Below are positions 21,301 through 36,300 of a stretch of DNA of 64,000 nucleotides, piece after piece. Within the stretch, counting starts at the first letter, position 1; each line of letters starts with the position of its first letter. The DNA lies in assembly GCA_947095585.1 (NCBI GenBank), contig OX352764.1:2837001-2901000 (forward strand), read 5' to 3'. Made by a program: the position numbers and the translations under genes. This DNA is from Nephrocerus scutellatus (Eukaryota; Arthropoda; Insecta; Diptera; Pipunculidae). The notes beneath the pieces are model-generated. The model ran no database searches. It was not told the DNA's origin and worked only from the letters and a program-made list of their open reading frames with translations.

Positions 21301-24300
21301 TACACGAAACTCACCTCATTCGACAGCATATGCAGAGACACGCCCAGATTGTCTCCATCGTAGCCAAGAACGGCGCCCAATTTCACAATGTAAATGCCCG
21401 AGAGTCGGCGCAACGATTGCAGACGCAGTCGCAGATCGGTCAACCTAGAAAGGGTTCTTCAAATTTAATGCGATTGCAAAATTGTCAAATCGAGGGTGAA
21501 ATAGATGACGGGTTAGAATGGGCGGACGAAAAATTTACGATATACGATATACGAGTACTTTTTTTTCTTGTTGGTATTAAACAATTAAATAATAAAAGAA
21601 AAACCACAACAAACAGCAAATTAACAAAACTAAAAAAACAATGAGAGTATGTACGAGCCCAACCGCAAAATAGTCGGCCCAGTATTTGATTTTTCATCGT
21701 AAACATTTTCCAGTTCGTGGTTATTATGCAGAAATAATTAAAAGTTGATTTATTTTCTAATATAATTCATGAACATGTCATTATAAAGCCACTGATAAGG
21801 CTTTATAATGAACACGAATTAAAACGAATTATGTCTTCGTCACAAATTGAAAATGTATAGTTATTTTGATGATATATTGCAGAAAAGTTGGCCGCTAGTT
21901 TTTCCCTGCAAAAAAGGTGCCCTAGGCGGAAAATGTCTCTCCTTCTCTATTAAAATGTAACGTTTATTATAACGTGAATGACTTAAGTGCAGCATGTACT
22001 GATTGCAGTCGCAATCAAAGTTCACCCACTAACAACAACTGTAACGCCATCAATTCTTAAAAAGGATCGTTGTGCTACAACGGCACCAGCACAGCGGATA
22101 CTATAGTCGGTGATAAAACCATTATGGTCAACACTACAAGAGCATGCCCCTTTTGTGGAACATCCTTGTAAATCAACTACTCCAGCAACTAGCTGAAGCA
22201 GGAACTTTTCCCAAGGCCACGCAGACAATATAGTATCGTAGCAAGAGGGAAGTTCGAGGAAGTGATCTCTGACATAATCCAAAACGGATCACGAGTAGAT
22301 GGTGCCAAGAGGTTGGACTCGGGATAACAAGACCATATTTATTCCGTTCACCAATAAAAGAAAGCTGGGGCGAATGCACTGGCTCAATGGAGAAGAGATC
22401 AACATCATCAAAGCGGAACCTTGGAATGATATTGGATAGCAGACTGCTATGGAACAAACACGAACGAGCATTACTGAAAAAATCAACGAGCATTACTGCA
22501 ATAATGCAAAAAGAGCACTCATGGTATGCAAGTATGCAGAAGGGTGGCAGGTAAATACTAAGGAGTTAGTGCCAGAATAATACACTGGATACACAATGAT
22601 AGTTATTCCTACAGGCGAATAGAACCAGGTTAGGCACCACGAAAAGGGAAATGGAAAAAGTGCAGAGGCTGGCCTGTGTTTTAATTACGGGGCCCTGATA
22701 AGCTGCCCCACAGCGGGTATGGAGGTAATCCTTGATCTACTTCCACTACACATAATGATAGACAGCAAATCAAAGAAAACTTAGTTACATTTGAACAAGG
22801 TAGGCTGCTTCACGAAGGGCAGGGAAAGATGAATTTGCCAACCCGATTCCTTTAGCATGCCGTGATAACATGGTACAACAAATGCTTGAATTGAAGAAGC
22901 ACCAAGAATGAATTCAGATCTGGAACTGAATACAAGACACATTCGATGGACGGATCAAAGAAAGCAGAAGACACGAGTCCATAGGCGACAAATCAAGTAT
23001 TTCGAAGCAATGAGGCAGTACCCGAGCATATTCAAGGAAGAAGTACATGCCATCCACAGATGTGCTAACTTTAATCTTGAAAGGAACTACACATGCGGCA
23101 TGAAATAGCTATCATGACATTAAAACTGTTCTAAGGAACCTAGATGCATTCCACATCACGTCAAGACTGGTGACAGAGTGCTGGGCGAAGCTAAACAGAC
23201 TTGGCGAAGTCAACAAAGTACGTTTGCACTTGATGCCGAGACATACTGGCATATAAGGCAACGAAGCAGCGGATAGGCTCGGTAGTAAAGGAGCAGAAAC
23301 CGTTCTGTGGGATAGGGTATCGCAAAATGCTGAAAGAGATACGCAGTATAGGTAAGGCAGACCATTCCGTATGATGGGAGAATCTCCCGGGTCTACGGCA
23401 AGCAAAGGAAATGCTGAGGAATTATAATCCAAAGAGGTCTTTCCTGATATTGGGACTAAGTAGAAGTAAATGGAAACTGACAGGGCATCTAAAGAAATTG
23501 AAATTAGAAGGGGATGGCAGCTACAGATTCTGTGGGGAAGCGGAGGAGACTCCGTGTCATTTTCTCAACAAATGAGGAACTTTATTATTTTGTAAAGTAC
23601 TTTGTTTAAATGTGTGTGTCTAAAACTTATACAATATTAAAATAAATATTGAATTACTTTATTTAATTTGAAGTTTCAATCTTTTATTGGACTGTTAACT
23701 AGGCCAACTAAGTTGCGTTTAGGTCGTAATAGTGGGATAGAGAGAGTGTGTTCTATAGTAGCAGTAGAAGCGAAAGTAAACTATAATTAAAGTAAATTAA
23801 AGTAGTACCAGTAGCTGTAGTAGTTAAAGTAGTAGCACATAGTAGCAATAGACTACAAAAATAAGCAATAAGCAAAAAAAGAAGCACAACTTGTCTATTT
23901 AGTGAGAAGGATATAAAGGTGGGTTTAGAAGGAATAAGGAAGACAATACATTTCCGATAAGCTTAAAGCAGAAGCAGATAAGCGCAGAGGTAGCCAGTTT
24001 TACAAGAAATGAAGAAATGATAGGACAACAGACAATGAAATCGACATTCGGGGGGAGAAATGAGTTTTCAACTTAATGAATTTATGTACTACAAAATAAT
24101 AACAATAAAAAATCTACTCAAACTCTATCTACGTATAGTCTTAGTTATGTAAATATATAGTAAGATTTATATAAAACAATATCCCACGAACACAAATATA
24201 ATTAATGGCTAGATAATGAATTACAATTTTCTCGGTTTAACATTTCAATGTTGAAATATTAATATATGAATATTATGTGCGATACAACAAAGCGTTTAAC

Positions 24301-27300
24301 CCCTTGACTGTGCTTACTAACAAAACTTGTCGTGCTACCGGTTACCGGTCGATAGTCTCTTGTCATGTTGTAATGTCTGGGAGTAAAGCTTAGAGGGCTC
24401 GAGAAGATTAGTCACATTGTCTACTTTCCATTTCCTAAGGCTCACTTTCGCTAAATATATCTTTGCACAGGCACACTCGTTAGCTAATAATAACCCAAGT
24501 GACCAAGAGAGGTGTAAACAGTCAGTCAAAGACTCAAATTGTAATGCTAACGACGCAGAGGATGATCACAATCACCACCATAAAACGGGTGCAGGGAATT
24601 AAATTCGCGGGAATCGGCCCCACTAAGGAATATATATAATAATATTTTAGTGGTCGAAGGACTAGCATCCGTGTTGTTTTTTATTTTTGCACACAAATGA
24701 CATGGACCTACAACTTGAAGCCTTATCAAAAAGTCGAATTGAGAATCTCTCCTTGACAGCCTTAGTGAAGCTGGCGGAAATTGAGTCGATTCTTGGATTA
24801 CTTCTAATACATGCAATGGTAGCAAGTCAGAATAAGGAGGATAAGTTACGTTTAAGCATTGTACGCAGCGATATATCGGACACCAAGGCAAGAAGAGAAG
24901 TGGAATCACTTAACAGGCAAATTCCGTAGCAAGCATATCTTGTGATAACATGGTGCTAGAGCTTGATTTCAATAGAACCTTAAAGTCAGATTGCACTAAG
25001 AAGGAATTGAGGGCTAAAATTGAATACCCAATACATCCGAGAGCGGTATACGGATGGATCGAGGAAAGCAGAAATTCTTTAGTGCGGGTGTACATGGTAC
25101 TAGTACCCATGCTTACTTCAATCTGGAAAATAAGAACATAACGTAATGCTTTAGACCTAATCCTTGAGCCTCACTTGATAATGAATCTTTTACTGTTATA
25201 TAGAGACCTACTCTTTACCCACCCAAACTCCACGACCAGGTGTTTCTTCGTTCCGCCCTACACATTGCCCAGTGTACACTTACCTTGTGTACGTGTGTGT
25301 CGACTCCAGTTCACTGCCCTCGACCGATCTTAGCAGTTGGTCGGCAGCCTCTTGCAGACTGACAACACGTGGTTCACAGCGTTCCAGTTCGGCGCGTAAT
25401 TCCTTGAATTTGCCGAATTTCGCCTCAAGAATCGTCCGATCCTCTGTCAAATCTACGGGTTCGGAAGCTTTAATATTCTGTTCTGTTTGTTGCAGCCATG
25501 AGCAGAGCTCATCGATGATCTGATGAAACTCGCTGTTGCCCATGAGAGCGGTTTGTAACAGTCCCTGCCATTTAGTGGCATTGATGCACACTTTATTCCA
25601 GCGGTCGTTGTCTTGCTCCAAGCGAGCCCTTAACTGGCAGGCCTTCTCTGTGTCAAGCGTGTGAGTGGCCAGATGATCGCCGACCACATTCAGCGATGCT
25701 ATAATACTCTTGTGACTCTCCAGGTCGAGCAGGAATTCTCGATGATCCTGCACAATGTCCTCAAGCAGTTCAATGTTAGACGGTGGACTGCCTTGTGAAC
25801 TTTGTGTGCCTTCGGCAAACTGCAGCCATTGTTCGAGACGCCACAGGTCGTTGTCGATTTGCTGCCAATTGCGTTGGGTGCACAGCGGGCATGTCAGGCG
25901 GCCGACCTCACTAGAAATAAAGAGGAATTATTAGTCAGAAGCTCTGGAAAGTGCTGTCAGAGGATAGGGAAATACTTGAGACGTTTGTGTTTGAAACGTA
26001 GCTCTGACTCGCTCAAGTGGCATCATAGAGTCGACACCATCCAGCTGGAGGCAGAAGCAAGTAAGGAGCCACGTTCCGTTGGTTCGTCTCAGACAGGTTA
26101 ATACAATTGCACAACGGATGGATGGAGGTTAGGGGAGACAACAATACAAGGTGTTCATACTAGGGTGGATCGGCTGATGTATAAAAAAAAATCTGCCAAT
26201 ATTCGCCAATCAAATTGCCTTCATGGCTTTACTTCTTTGAGAAGACAGCACAAGTTTAAAAAAAGATCGATCCAGCCTAGTGCAGAGACACACATACATG
26301 TATACTTACTGTGGGCATGTGAGATTGTAAGCAGCAGGAATGCAAGGCCTATTCTTACAGTGCGAGTGTACAAAGAGAAAGAGAGATAAAGGTGTGGTGG
26401 AGGCATTAGTGATGTGCGTTAATTACGCCACAGGGTGGCAGCGTGAGTGAGCGTGTAGGAAGAAGCCAAAGAAATACACCAATAAGTTAGGTTAGGTATA
26501 GAATACGTGTTATGTTGGTATGCAGGATGATTCGGTGATTTAATAAGTCTCACAGAGTCACCCCGTTTCCAGTTATGCAACAATTATTTAAGGCCAAAAC
26601 CAAAGTTAAAAAAAAGCCAAAAGAAACCCACAGACCACAATTGGACCGACCGGATCTTACCTTGCATTCTGATCGTGTCGTTGACGCGCCTTCCATTCCG
26701 TTTGCAGAGTGTCGAAGCGCAACTCCAATTCAGATACTATCTCGACTTGAGCCTCAGTGTTGTTGGCCGCACACTCGGTGACCAATAGGGAGCTCAGATG
26801 TTTCATCAACTCGGTGGAGGACTGGGCATTTGCCAATAGTTTAGAGATGCGCTGCGGTCCAGGCTGGCGTGTTTTGTCGGCAATCGTTTGTTGCAGCTCG
26901 TCCAGATTCGCTTGGCATTCCTTGATGGCAGTCTCCAGTTCCATCATGTAAGCATCCTTGGCTGTGATAGATGTTTCACGTTGCAGCAGCTGCTGTTGTT
27001 GCTTGCGATGCTTCTTCTTTGAGAGGGTGTCAACTTGAACGCCTGCATCGGCCTCAGCTACTCTAGATGCTTTTACAGCTGCCTCGTGAACAGCCGCTCC
27101 TACCCTAGTGAGCCAATCCGTTTTCACTGTGACGATGCGCAATTGAATTTCCTTCCACATTGTCGTGTACTGTGCGATCGAGGTGAGTATCTTCGCAAGA
27201 TCATCTTTTTTCAGCTGATTCTTCGCCTCGGTTCCCAGTTTATCAGTGCGCTGCAGTGCTCCTTCCTCGGCTTCCTTGAGATTACCCTCCAGACGTTCGA

Positions 27301-30300
27301 TACGCTTTAGAGTTTTTTCTGGATCGGCGGCGTTGATCGTTGTCGGATCTTGCAGTTTGGCCAACTCGAGTTCGATTTGGCCGAGAATGGCTAGCACGTC
27401 CTGATGGCTCGTCATAAATTCTCGATAGAGCTTCATGTCCTTGTTGATTGTGTCGATGATTGTGTGACAGCGCGGCAGCAGGCTCCGCCACTTTGTGATC
27501 ATTACCTTCGTAGGCGTAGTCAACTTTTGAATGTTTTCCGGATCGACACCATGGGCCATGGCCAATTTGGCATAGGCTTGTTCCAGTTGACGCAGGTTGA
27601 TGTTCTGAGACTCGATTTCTTTGAGTTTCGCTTCGACAGCGTGCTGACGCTCTATTACCTCCTCATTGGATAGCTTACGAAGATCTCTTTCCAAAGCGGA
27701 AACATCTGACTCCTGTCTAGCCAGCCATGCCTTATGCTCTGTGGTTTGTTTGATGAGTTGCTGCAGCAAGTTCCATATTCCGAGAATTCTCGCCTTGCGT
27801 TCAGCCGATTGACCACAGACGTTCTTCCAGCGTTTTTCGAGATTTTGCGCTGACACAGACAACGTCGCGGTGTTCAGATGAGATTTCCAAGTATCCGAGT
27901 CGTTTAGCAGCATCTCGGCGAGGTTGAGAACCTCACCAACGTTGCTACTCTGATTCTCAATGGAGCGCTGGATCTTGTCGTGTTCCTTAAGCTTGGCTTC
28001 TATCACAGGTGGTGTATACGAGTCAAAGGTAAACGGCTTAGCGAGATCCGTTTCGATTTCGAACATCCAAGCACGGATGGCGGCAATGCGTTCCTCCAAT
28101 CGCAGTAGGGTCATTTTCAGATCGTTGATCTTGTTCGATCGCAGCTTGCACAGGTACTTGAGGCGTTCCCACCGATCGATCAGTGCATCAGTCTTCTCCT
28201 GCACTTCTGCTCGAATTGTGTCGGCATTTTGGGAGTTGCCTTCGTACATGGAGAACAGTTCACGGCCAGTTGACAGCAGCCACTCACGATCCTTCTCGCG
28301 CAGCTGCAATTCAGATGTGATCTGCTTTTCCAGCTGCTTGGCGGCATCTTCGGGGTTTTGCATTGACGAAATATCGGACTCCTTTTCGATGCGACGCTCG
28401 AGATCTCCCATCCACTGCGAGATACGATCGTAGCGGGTGTTGAAGATCGAGTGCAGCGAAAGCCGCTCTTCAATGGTGTTGATCAAACCCGACAGCTGAT
28501 AGTCGAGATCGGCATGCTGTTGCCACAGAATCCAGATTGTTTGGCGGATAAACTTCATGTCGTGTGGACTAATGCATTCCTTAAGCTCCTCTTGTGTGAC
28601 GCCGAGACTTTCCACATCCTGGGCCAGGTTCGCGAGATGAATGCGATGATTGCGCAAAATGCTAAGGCGCTCCTGAATTGCATTCGAGTTGGTCGCTAAA
28701 TTCCTCGATGTGTCCTCAACGATCTGTTGAACTTTACCGAATTCCGTCCGGACACGATCGACCTTGGCATCATAGGTGGCAGACAGCTGAGAGATTTTAT
28801 TGAGAAAACCTTTCCACGTTTTTAGAGCTGCTCGCAAGTTGCTTATGCGCTGCGTCACTGAAGCGTGTTCCATTCGAATCGATGTAGCCAAAGCGTCGTC
28901 CGAGAATTGCAACAAACGATTTTGCTGTTGGCGTAGCTGTTCGGCCATATTCTCGCCCGACGGGATCTGATCCAAGAGTTCGTCAATGCGTTGTTTCAAT
29001 CGTGGCAGTCGCTTCAGGTGAATGTACCGCAATTGTAGACGGGTGCGCTCCTTCTCGCGCTCCTTCAGCCATTCCAGCAGCCCAGTCAAATCTTGACGAT
29101 AGACATTCCACGATGACATCCGGTTTTCAATCTCACTGTTGCGTTGCATAATCCGCGAAAGCGTCTCATTGTGCAAATTTGTCAAAACCTTGAACTGATC
29201 TACCACCGAGGGATCCACGTTCTTCTCACCATCGGTGTGAACAGCCAACACGGACTGCTGTGACACCAGAAGATTCTGGTGAATCTCACATAAATGATGA
29301 TGCTCCTTCAGACTGGTGTAATCCTCGGGAATCGCACACGAAAGGAACGACTGCACATGCTGCAGGTATTGGCGCCACAATTTCAAAGCTTCGGTGCTGT
29401 TTTGGCTGCGCACCAAGCGCGACGACAACCGATGGTACTCCTGGAAGGTATCCTGGAAGATTTTCTGCCACATCTCAAGCACCTCAATGATAGAGGTGGT
29501 GTCCTGGTTGTTGTTGTCGTCATTGTCGATGCTGCGCTCACGCAACTCCTTCAATTGCTCCTCGGTACGCGTCAACGTTTGCAAATGTGATCGCAGTGCA
29601 ATCAGTTGCTCTTCGCTCTCCTTCGGATTGGCGGGTGCCCGTGCAATGTCCTGCAATTAAACACATCAATGGAATTCCCAAATTAGTTATCGCATTTAGG
29701 CAAATAATTGGAAATAATTAGAGGGTAATTAGCTGCAAGCACGAACAAATCGAGGGAGGACTGACGCAAAACTGGAAATTTTCGCATCGATTAGTGCGGG
29801 CTGGAGAATCTCCTGCTAACAATATACAACCAACTGGCAGGAGGGAGTGCTACTCAGAAATGAATGCAAATCATTGTGAAGTAAGTTCAGGAGGAAGGAC
29901 GAACCGTCTAGCACGCCGCACGAAAGTGGGTTAAAAGTTCAGAAACTTTCTACCGAGGCTATGATTTTTTTCTAACATTGAATGAGTGTGTATTGTGTGG
30001 CGGAGGGAGGAGACCACAGGTGAGGAAAAAATGCAATCGAAAATGTAACTCCATCACCCATATAAACGGCTTTCTTACTTTCTTTCCGTATGTCTGTCTT
30101 TCTTTCCGTTCATCCGTCTGTGTGTCTTTCTGTTCGTTCGTTCACTCCAATTCAAGCCATAGAAGAGAACGTGCGTTTGTCGGCTAAATATAATGCCAAA
30201 GCCAAAGTTGGTCGACGACGACGACGACGACGAGCTGTGTAATGTGAGACTTCTTGGTGCTACTGTCACACCAATCAGCCAGTTGACTGTAATTTAAATT

Positions 30301-33300
30301 CAACTCGCGCCATGTAATCCCACTGAAATCAACTCGCCAGCTCGAGCAAAGAGACACAAACCAATTGCTAGCGATGGGATATTTAAAATAGACGAAGTTA
30401 AAGGGTTATACGAAGAGATATGCTACCATTAGCTTGGGAGACATTTTTCAAATTCATAATTCTTTTGGAAGAAAACAGAAAACTGAGCAGATATTTGATA
30501 TTTCCGGCGTCATCGTATTTAGAACTTTGGTTAGTTGGTATACAAGTTTCTTCCTTCTATGACCAGTCTAATGGGGCTTTCGTTTGATTTGTCTCCTCTT
30601 TGACCGAGGAAAAACAATTTGCACTCGCACGTTTTGAGTAAATTTGTGTCGAAATGACCGCACAAATCTGACGATGACTGACTGAGTAAACAAAGGTTTT
30701 TATTTTAAAGTTATATCCGCACTATTTCTAAACACAGCAATAATTTCCGTGGACGGCCAACCATCAGCAGAACAGGGGGAATAACGCTTAAGACTCATCA
30801 GAATTCCACGTGGACGTAACTATCTCTAACTGGTGGAAGTGCGATCAAACCTCCACGTGTTGGCCGCCGATAACATTCATCTAATATATGAAAAGCTGGC
30901 TAGTCCCTTCAAAGTATGGAACGTACGCTCACTGTATAGAACTCGAGGTGCACAGTAGCTAGCCGATCCAAATATATCCAATCCAGGAAATGAACGGGGA
31001 ATGGTGTCTCACAAAAATCAGAATGTGACATATTACAGCTGTCATGCAAGACATCATGTGCTCGGGGTGGGGTTTCTAGTCAGCAAAAGAATGAAACCCA
31101 CCGTTATTGGCTTTAAAGCAGTAAGCGAACGGCTTTGCACCCTTCGCGTGCGGGGCAGATTTAAAAACATAAGTCTCATAAACGTTCACGCACCTACAGA
31201 GAATTCCCAAGATGATGAAAAAGAAGAATTCTTTGAATCAATCGAACGGGAACTCCATGTCTGCCCTCAGTATGATGTAAGTCATTCTGGGGGACATGAA
31301 CGAAAAAATAAGTAGGGAGCCAGTATTCAGGCAGTACGAGATTACTAATGACAATGGACAACCAATCATAGAGATGGCAGCAAGCAATAATTTGGTCGTT
31401 ACGAGTACAAGGTTTGCGCGTAAAAATATGCACAAAACCACCTGGGCATCTTCTGAATGATCCAATCGCAACCAGAGAAACCACGTGCTGATAGACCGCT
31501 GCCACAACCCGAATCTGATGACGGTACGAACGTACCGAGGTGCCAACGTCAAGTCGGACCAGTATATTGTTGGTATGGTGCACAGAGCGCGGATTGCATC
31601 ACCGCGAAGTACTGCATCAGCGAATCAGATTCGAGTCAATACGGCTGCCCTTCGCAACGAAGAGACCAGAAACAACTACGGACACGCGATAGGATTCGCC
31701 CTAAATACACGGAGAGTAAGTCCTGGGGCTGAGATGTCGGGCGTAGAAGAGAAGACACGCCTTAAGATTACTGTCATAAGAACTGCTGACTCCATCTTAA
31801 GCTGTAGTCGTAGAGATCGGAACGACTGGTTCGATGACGGAATGTAAGCTAGAGACTGAATGTAAGAATGTTGCTTCATCCCAGGCAAACAAACAACTGA
31901 TCAGATTTACACCCTTAGGCAGGTTATGGAAAAATGTCTAGAGTTTCAAAACTCACTTCACCATTTTTTATAGACTTTAAAGCCGCCTATGATAGCATAG
32001 CCAGAGTAGAACTTTATAAAGCCATGAGAGAATTCGGCATCCCAAATAAACTGACACGACTATGTAGGCTGACCATGACCAATGTTATAAGCCAAGTAAA
32101 AATATCCGGATCACTTCACTATCAAGCCCATTCAACATCTATAACGGGCTCCGACAAGGGGATGGACTGGCCTGCGTCGTCTTCAACCTGGCGTTGGAGA
32201 AAGTGATCCGAGACTCTGACGTAACGGCGAGAGGAACAATCCTCTATAAGTCCATTCAGATACTGGCTTACGCAGACGATATTGACGATATTGAAGTAGT
32301 TTAACTATCTCGGGTCAACTGTAGCAGCCGATAACAGCATGGAACCAGAAATACGCGCACGGCTAAAGCCAACAAAGCCTACAATAGTCTACCTTTCCAC
32401 GACAATTGGTTCTACGCACCGAAAGGACCCCAAGGCCAAAATTCGTCAACGGGTTTATGAAACCCGACAGCGAGGCCGGCCAAGCCTACGCTGGAAGGAT
32501 GGCGATGGAGTTTAGAGATGCCAAACTGGATGACATTGACTCAAAATCGGGACCGGTGGAGAGACTTTTTGCGGGAGGCCAGGTTCGGACCCCGGTTGTA
32601 GGTTGTAATTGCAAAAGTTTATTGATTGATCTTCATGGAGAGTATTTTGAAAAACAAAAAAGCCATTTTCGCCATACTAATAAATGTGTTCTAAGTTTGT
32701 TCCTGTATCGATCACGTTGGTTTTATTTGCGGCCATATTTGCATGGATGGGAAATAAACTTTACTCTCTATTTTCGTCTAACCTATACGAAATACGAAAG
32801 GATTTTGTAATAATTATCTTTCTTCACTTTAATTTACTTTTACTTGATTAACGTTGATCACACTCTTTTGGACATGGAACGAAAAAGAATACAAAACTTT
32901 TTCTTTGGGGTAATAAACCTAAACCTAAACCTCTTTTTCGACACAGGTTTGCGTTCTCTTTAGTAAAATAATTAAAACTAATATTACATGAACAGATATT
33001 AGAAGATAATAAAGGGCGTGCTCCAACTACTACTTTTGTAAAACAATAAAATTGGCCTTACCTGTTGCACATTATTGAAGTAGGCCTTTGCCTGTGTGAC
33101 ATTCTCATTGATCTCCTTGCGTTCCTTGTCTTGAGTTTCAGCGACATTAGCCAAAGTCGTGATGGTGTCCTTGCACTCTTGCAATCTCTGTCCCAATGCA
33201 TCCAGTTCACCTTGCATCAGGCTCGATGCATCCAGTCCAACATCGGCGGCTATTTTCGTTACAATGTCACGCAACTCCAGTAGCCGATCATTCTGTGCGG

Positions 33301-36300
33301 TCAAATTATTTTGGCAGACCTAATGTTAGAAGGAAGGAAGGAAGGAAGGAAAGAAAGAAGCAAATGAAAGCCATAAATAAATGTTACACAACACACAACG
33401 CAGGCAACAGATTAAGATGAATCAGAACCTGTAGTACCCTAAATGTCCCGATGACGACAGACAACCGTCTGAAAGTGCAGCAGGTACTTGTGTACATTAT
33501 TGGCCACATCTATTTTCGGTTTTTAGATCATACCGCTGTGCATCTATTTTGGACGGAGACGTGCGCCAAATTTAATTGCAAATTTGTGCCTGTGGTGCTT
33601 TCCTCCGCTAATGGAAATGTAATTTGGTTGCCAAAATTTAGAGATAATTCACTGATAACGATAATTTGTTCATCTGGCATTACACGACTCAACATTAAAA
33701 GGCACTTACTGGATGACGTCATTCGGTTGGTTGTTCTCTGGTTTTTTGGAACTACAAACATCACGCACCGAAAATGTTTTCGCCTTTTGGCAGCGTATTC
33801 AAACGTTTGAGATTAAATGTCTCAGATTGCTGTAGCAGCAAGCGGCAGCGCCGGCCGTTGGTATTACTCTTATCTGTCGGCGATGCGTGAACTTCCTTGA
33901 AACAACTCTTAAAACAGCAAGCAAACAAAAGTCTGATAAGACGAACTCGTAGAAGAAAATGGAAAGTTTTTCTGGTTTGCCATCGTATCTATCTGTGATT
34001 GATACAACGAAGAATGGCCGTTTGGCGGACGGAAACTTGAATGCATCATTTTGGCGGTAGTTTCATTTTTTTACTTAGCAGTACACTAACAACAAAGTCC
34101 CAAATTAATTGAACATTGAACTCCAAGGAGTATAAGCAAACACTCATCAAGAGCCAACGCCGATCAGAAGATGTGACACAAGATAGGAATGTTTCGAGCA
34201 TAAGTAGAACCCAATACCATCATTCCAGTACGCCGATTTCATAGCAAAGTAAGTGAGCATAAATTAAAACGCTCCACAAGTCACGGCACCATTCCCCTCT
34301 TCGCAGTATGCTTCGTTGTTAATCTTCGATTACCCCACATTGCCACTACACTACATACTCAGCTTGTGTTTGTGTGCAATATCGAAAGCGTGCTTTGGGC
34401 GGATTGGCATTAGCGACGAGGAGTGGCGCTCTTAATTCGTGCCTAATTAATTGCAACCCTGCAGGAAGTTTCCCAGTCAGTCAGTCAGTCAGTCAGTCAG
34501 TCAGTGGGGCAATTAAATTCAAATTCTAATGTCGGTGGCGGCACAAATGCAAATGAGTAAGTTTTTTGCTGTGATCCCTGGCCCCCCTTACCAACAACCC
34601 CACTACTACATGTGTGTTTATTTAGTGGAACTTACCTTGGCATGTTGCATCGATTCCAAGGGCTGCTCCAAGGTCTTCACCGTATCCATTTGTTGTTCGA
34701 TAAAAGATTTCACTGTCGCCGAAGCGTTACGATATTTGTCCCAAAGTTCCACGGCTTGCTGATATCTGGTGCACAGTGATAGGAGATTGTCGGAAGTGTC
34801 ATTCCATGCTAGAACAGCTTCCTGGACAGTGGCTTCGATTTGTTCGACAATGGGACCGTCACAGGTTTCGATAAGTGGCTTCGCCGAGCTCTTCAGTTCA
34901 TCGAGAAGCTGCTCGCGGCTCTGCAGATCTCCGGCGAGACCCTAACAAGGCGAAAGTAACGAAAAGTCGCAAATTGTGTTTTTTTTTGTTAAATACAACA
35001 ACAACATACGATGTACGAGATATAAAACTTAAATGACATAAAACGAAACGAAACGAAATTCTAAATGTGGTCACTTCCCGCTTCCTGTTTAAGAAAAACG
35101 AAAAATATAAATTCTCCACGATGCTTATCCGTTCGCAACAAAAGCTCACACCTAACTGACTACTCGATTCGTACGAGAAGCGATTTGCATACGGAATTGA
35201 TGAGCGCGAAAATGGATGAACTGCTATGCCAATTGCTGGCCGACTGGTCGCCGACGGCGGAGATTCTTCGTATTTTGTCGTATTGTCGTGGCTGTAGCAT
35301 AGAACTCGGACTATGTGCACACTCGTAGGCGCCATGTAACGCTTCCTAATTCTAATTCAAGCAGCGAACTGAGAGAGATTTGTGTTTTTGGTCTTTATTC
35401 TTTCTCTCTCTCTCTCTCTCTATCCCTTTTGTAACGCAATGTGCGATTTGGTACCACGCACTTATTCGAACAGAAGTGTTGTTTACCAAGGGTTGGTTTG
35501 TTTACGGATTTTCAGCAATTAAGACAATAATGTTCCGCTAAATACAATCTGAACAACAACAAATGTTTGTGTACAGTACAGTGTTTGTTTGTGTGTGTGT
35601 GTTTGGTTGAAACGACCGCAGGACGACATTTTATTACTTATCATTGGTCCAAGGTGTTGGGTCAGGTAGAAGAAGTACACAATGGCAAAACCCAGGTTAA
35701 GGGCGGTTTTTACACCGATAACAGATTAAGGATGTAAACTGTTATCGGTGTAATTAATTATGTATTATGAACGTATGTGGATGTGTGAAAAACAACGAAA
35801 TGAACCACAGAACAATTTCGATACTATTGAAAATTAGTTGGGAGTCCCTTTTTGGCGATTTCTTCAGTTTTTATTTATTATTTATACACACGCTCAAGAG
35901 ATTTGCACCCTTTACACAGCGTGGGCGTTAGGAAATTAGGAATACGAAAAGATTAGATGCCTATGCACATGTGGAGCATCCTCGTTGGTTAACTACTTCA
36001 GCTACTACTAGCTGAGGCAGGAACTTATTCCCAATGCTACGCGGACGATATAGTCATCATGGCTAAAGGGAAGTTCGGGGAAGTGCTCTGTGATTTAATC
36101 CAAAACGGATTAACCATCATGATAAGATGATGCCTAGAAGTGGGACTTAGGGTGAACCCAAACAAAACCACACTGGTACCTTCACAAGTAGAAGGAAGCC
36201 GGAGCGAATGCACTCGATCACCCTCAATGGAGAAGAGATCACCATCAGCAAAGAGGTTAAATATCTTGACTGATATTTGATAGTAGACTTCTATGGAATA

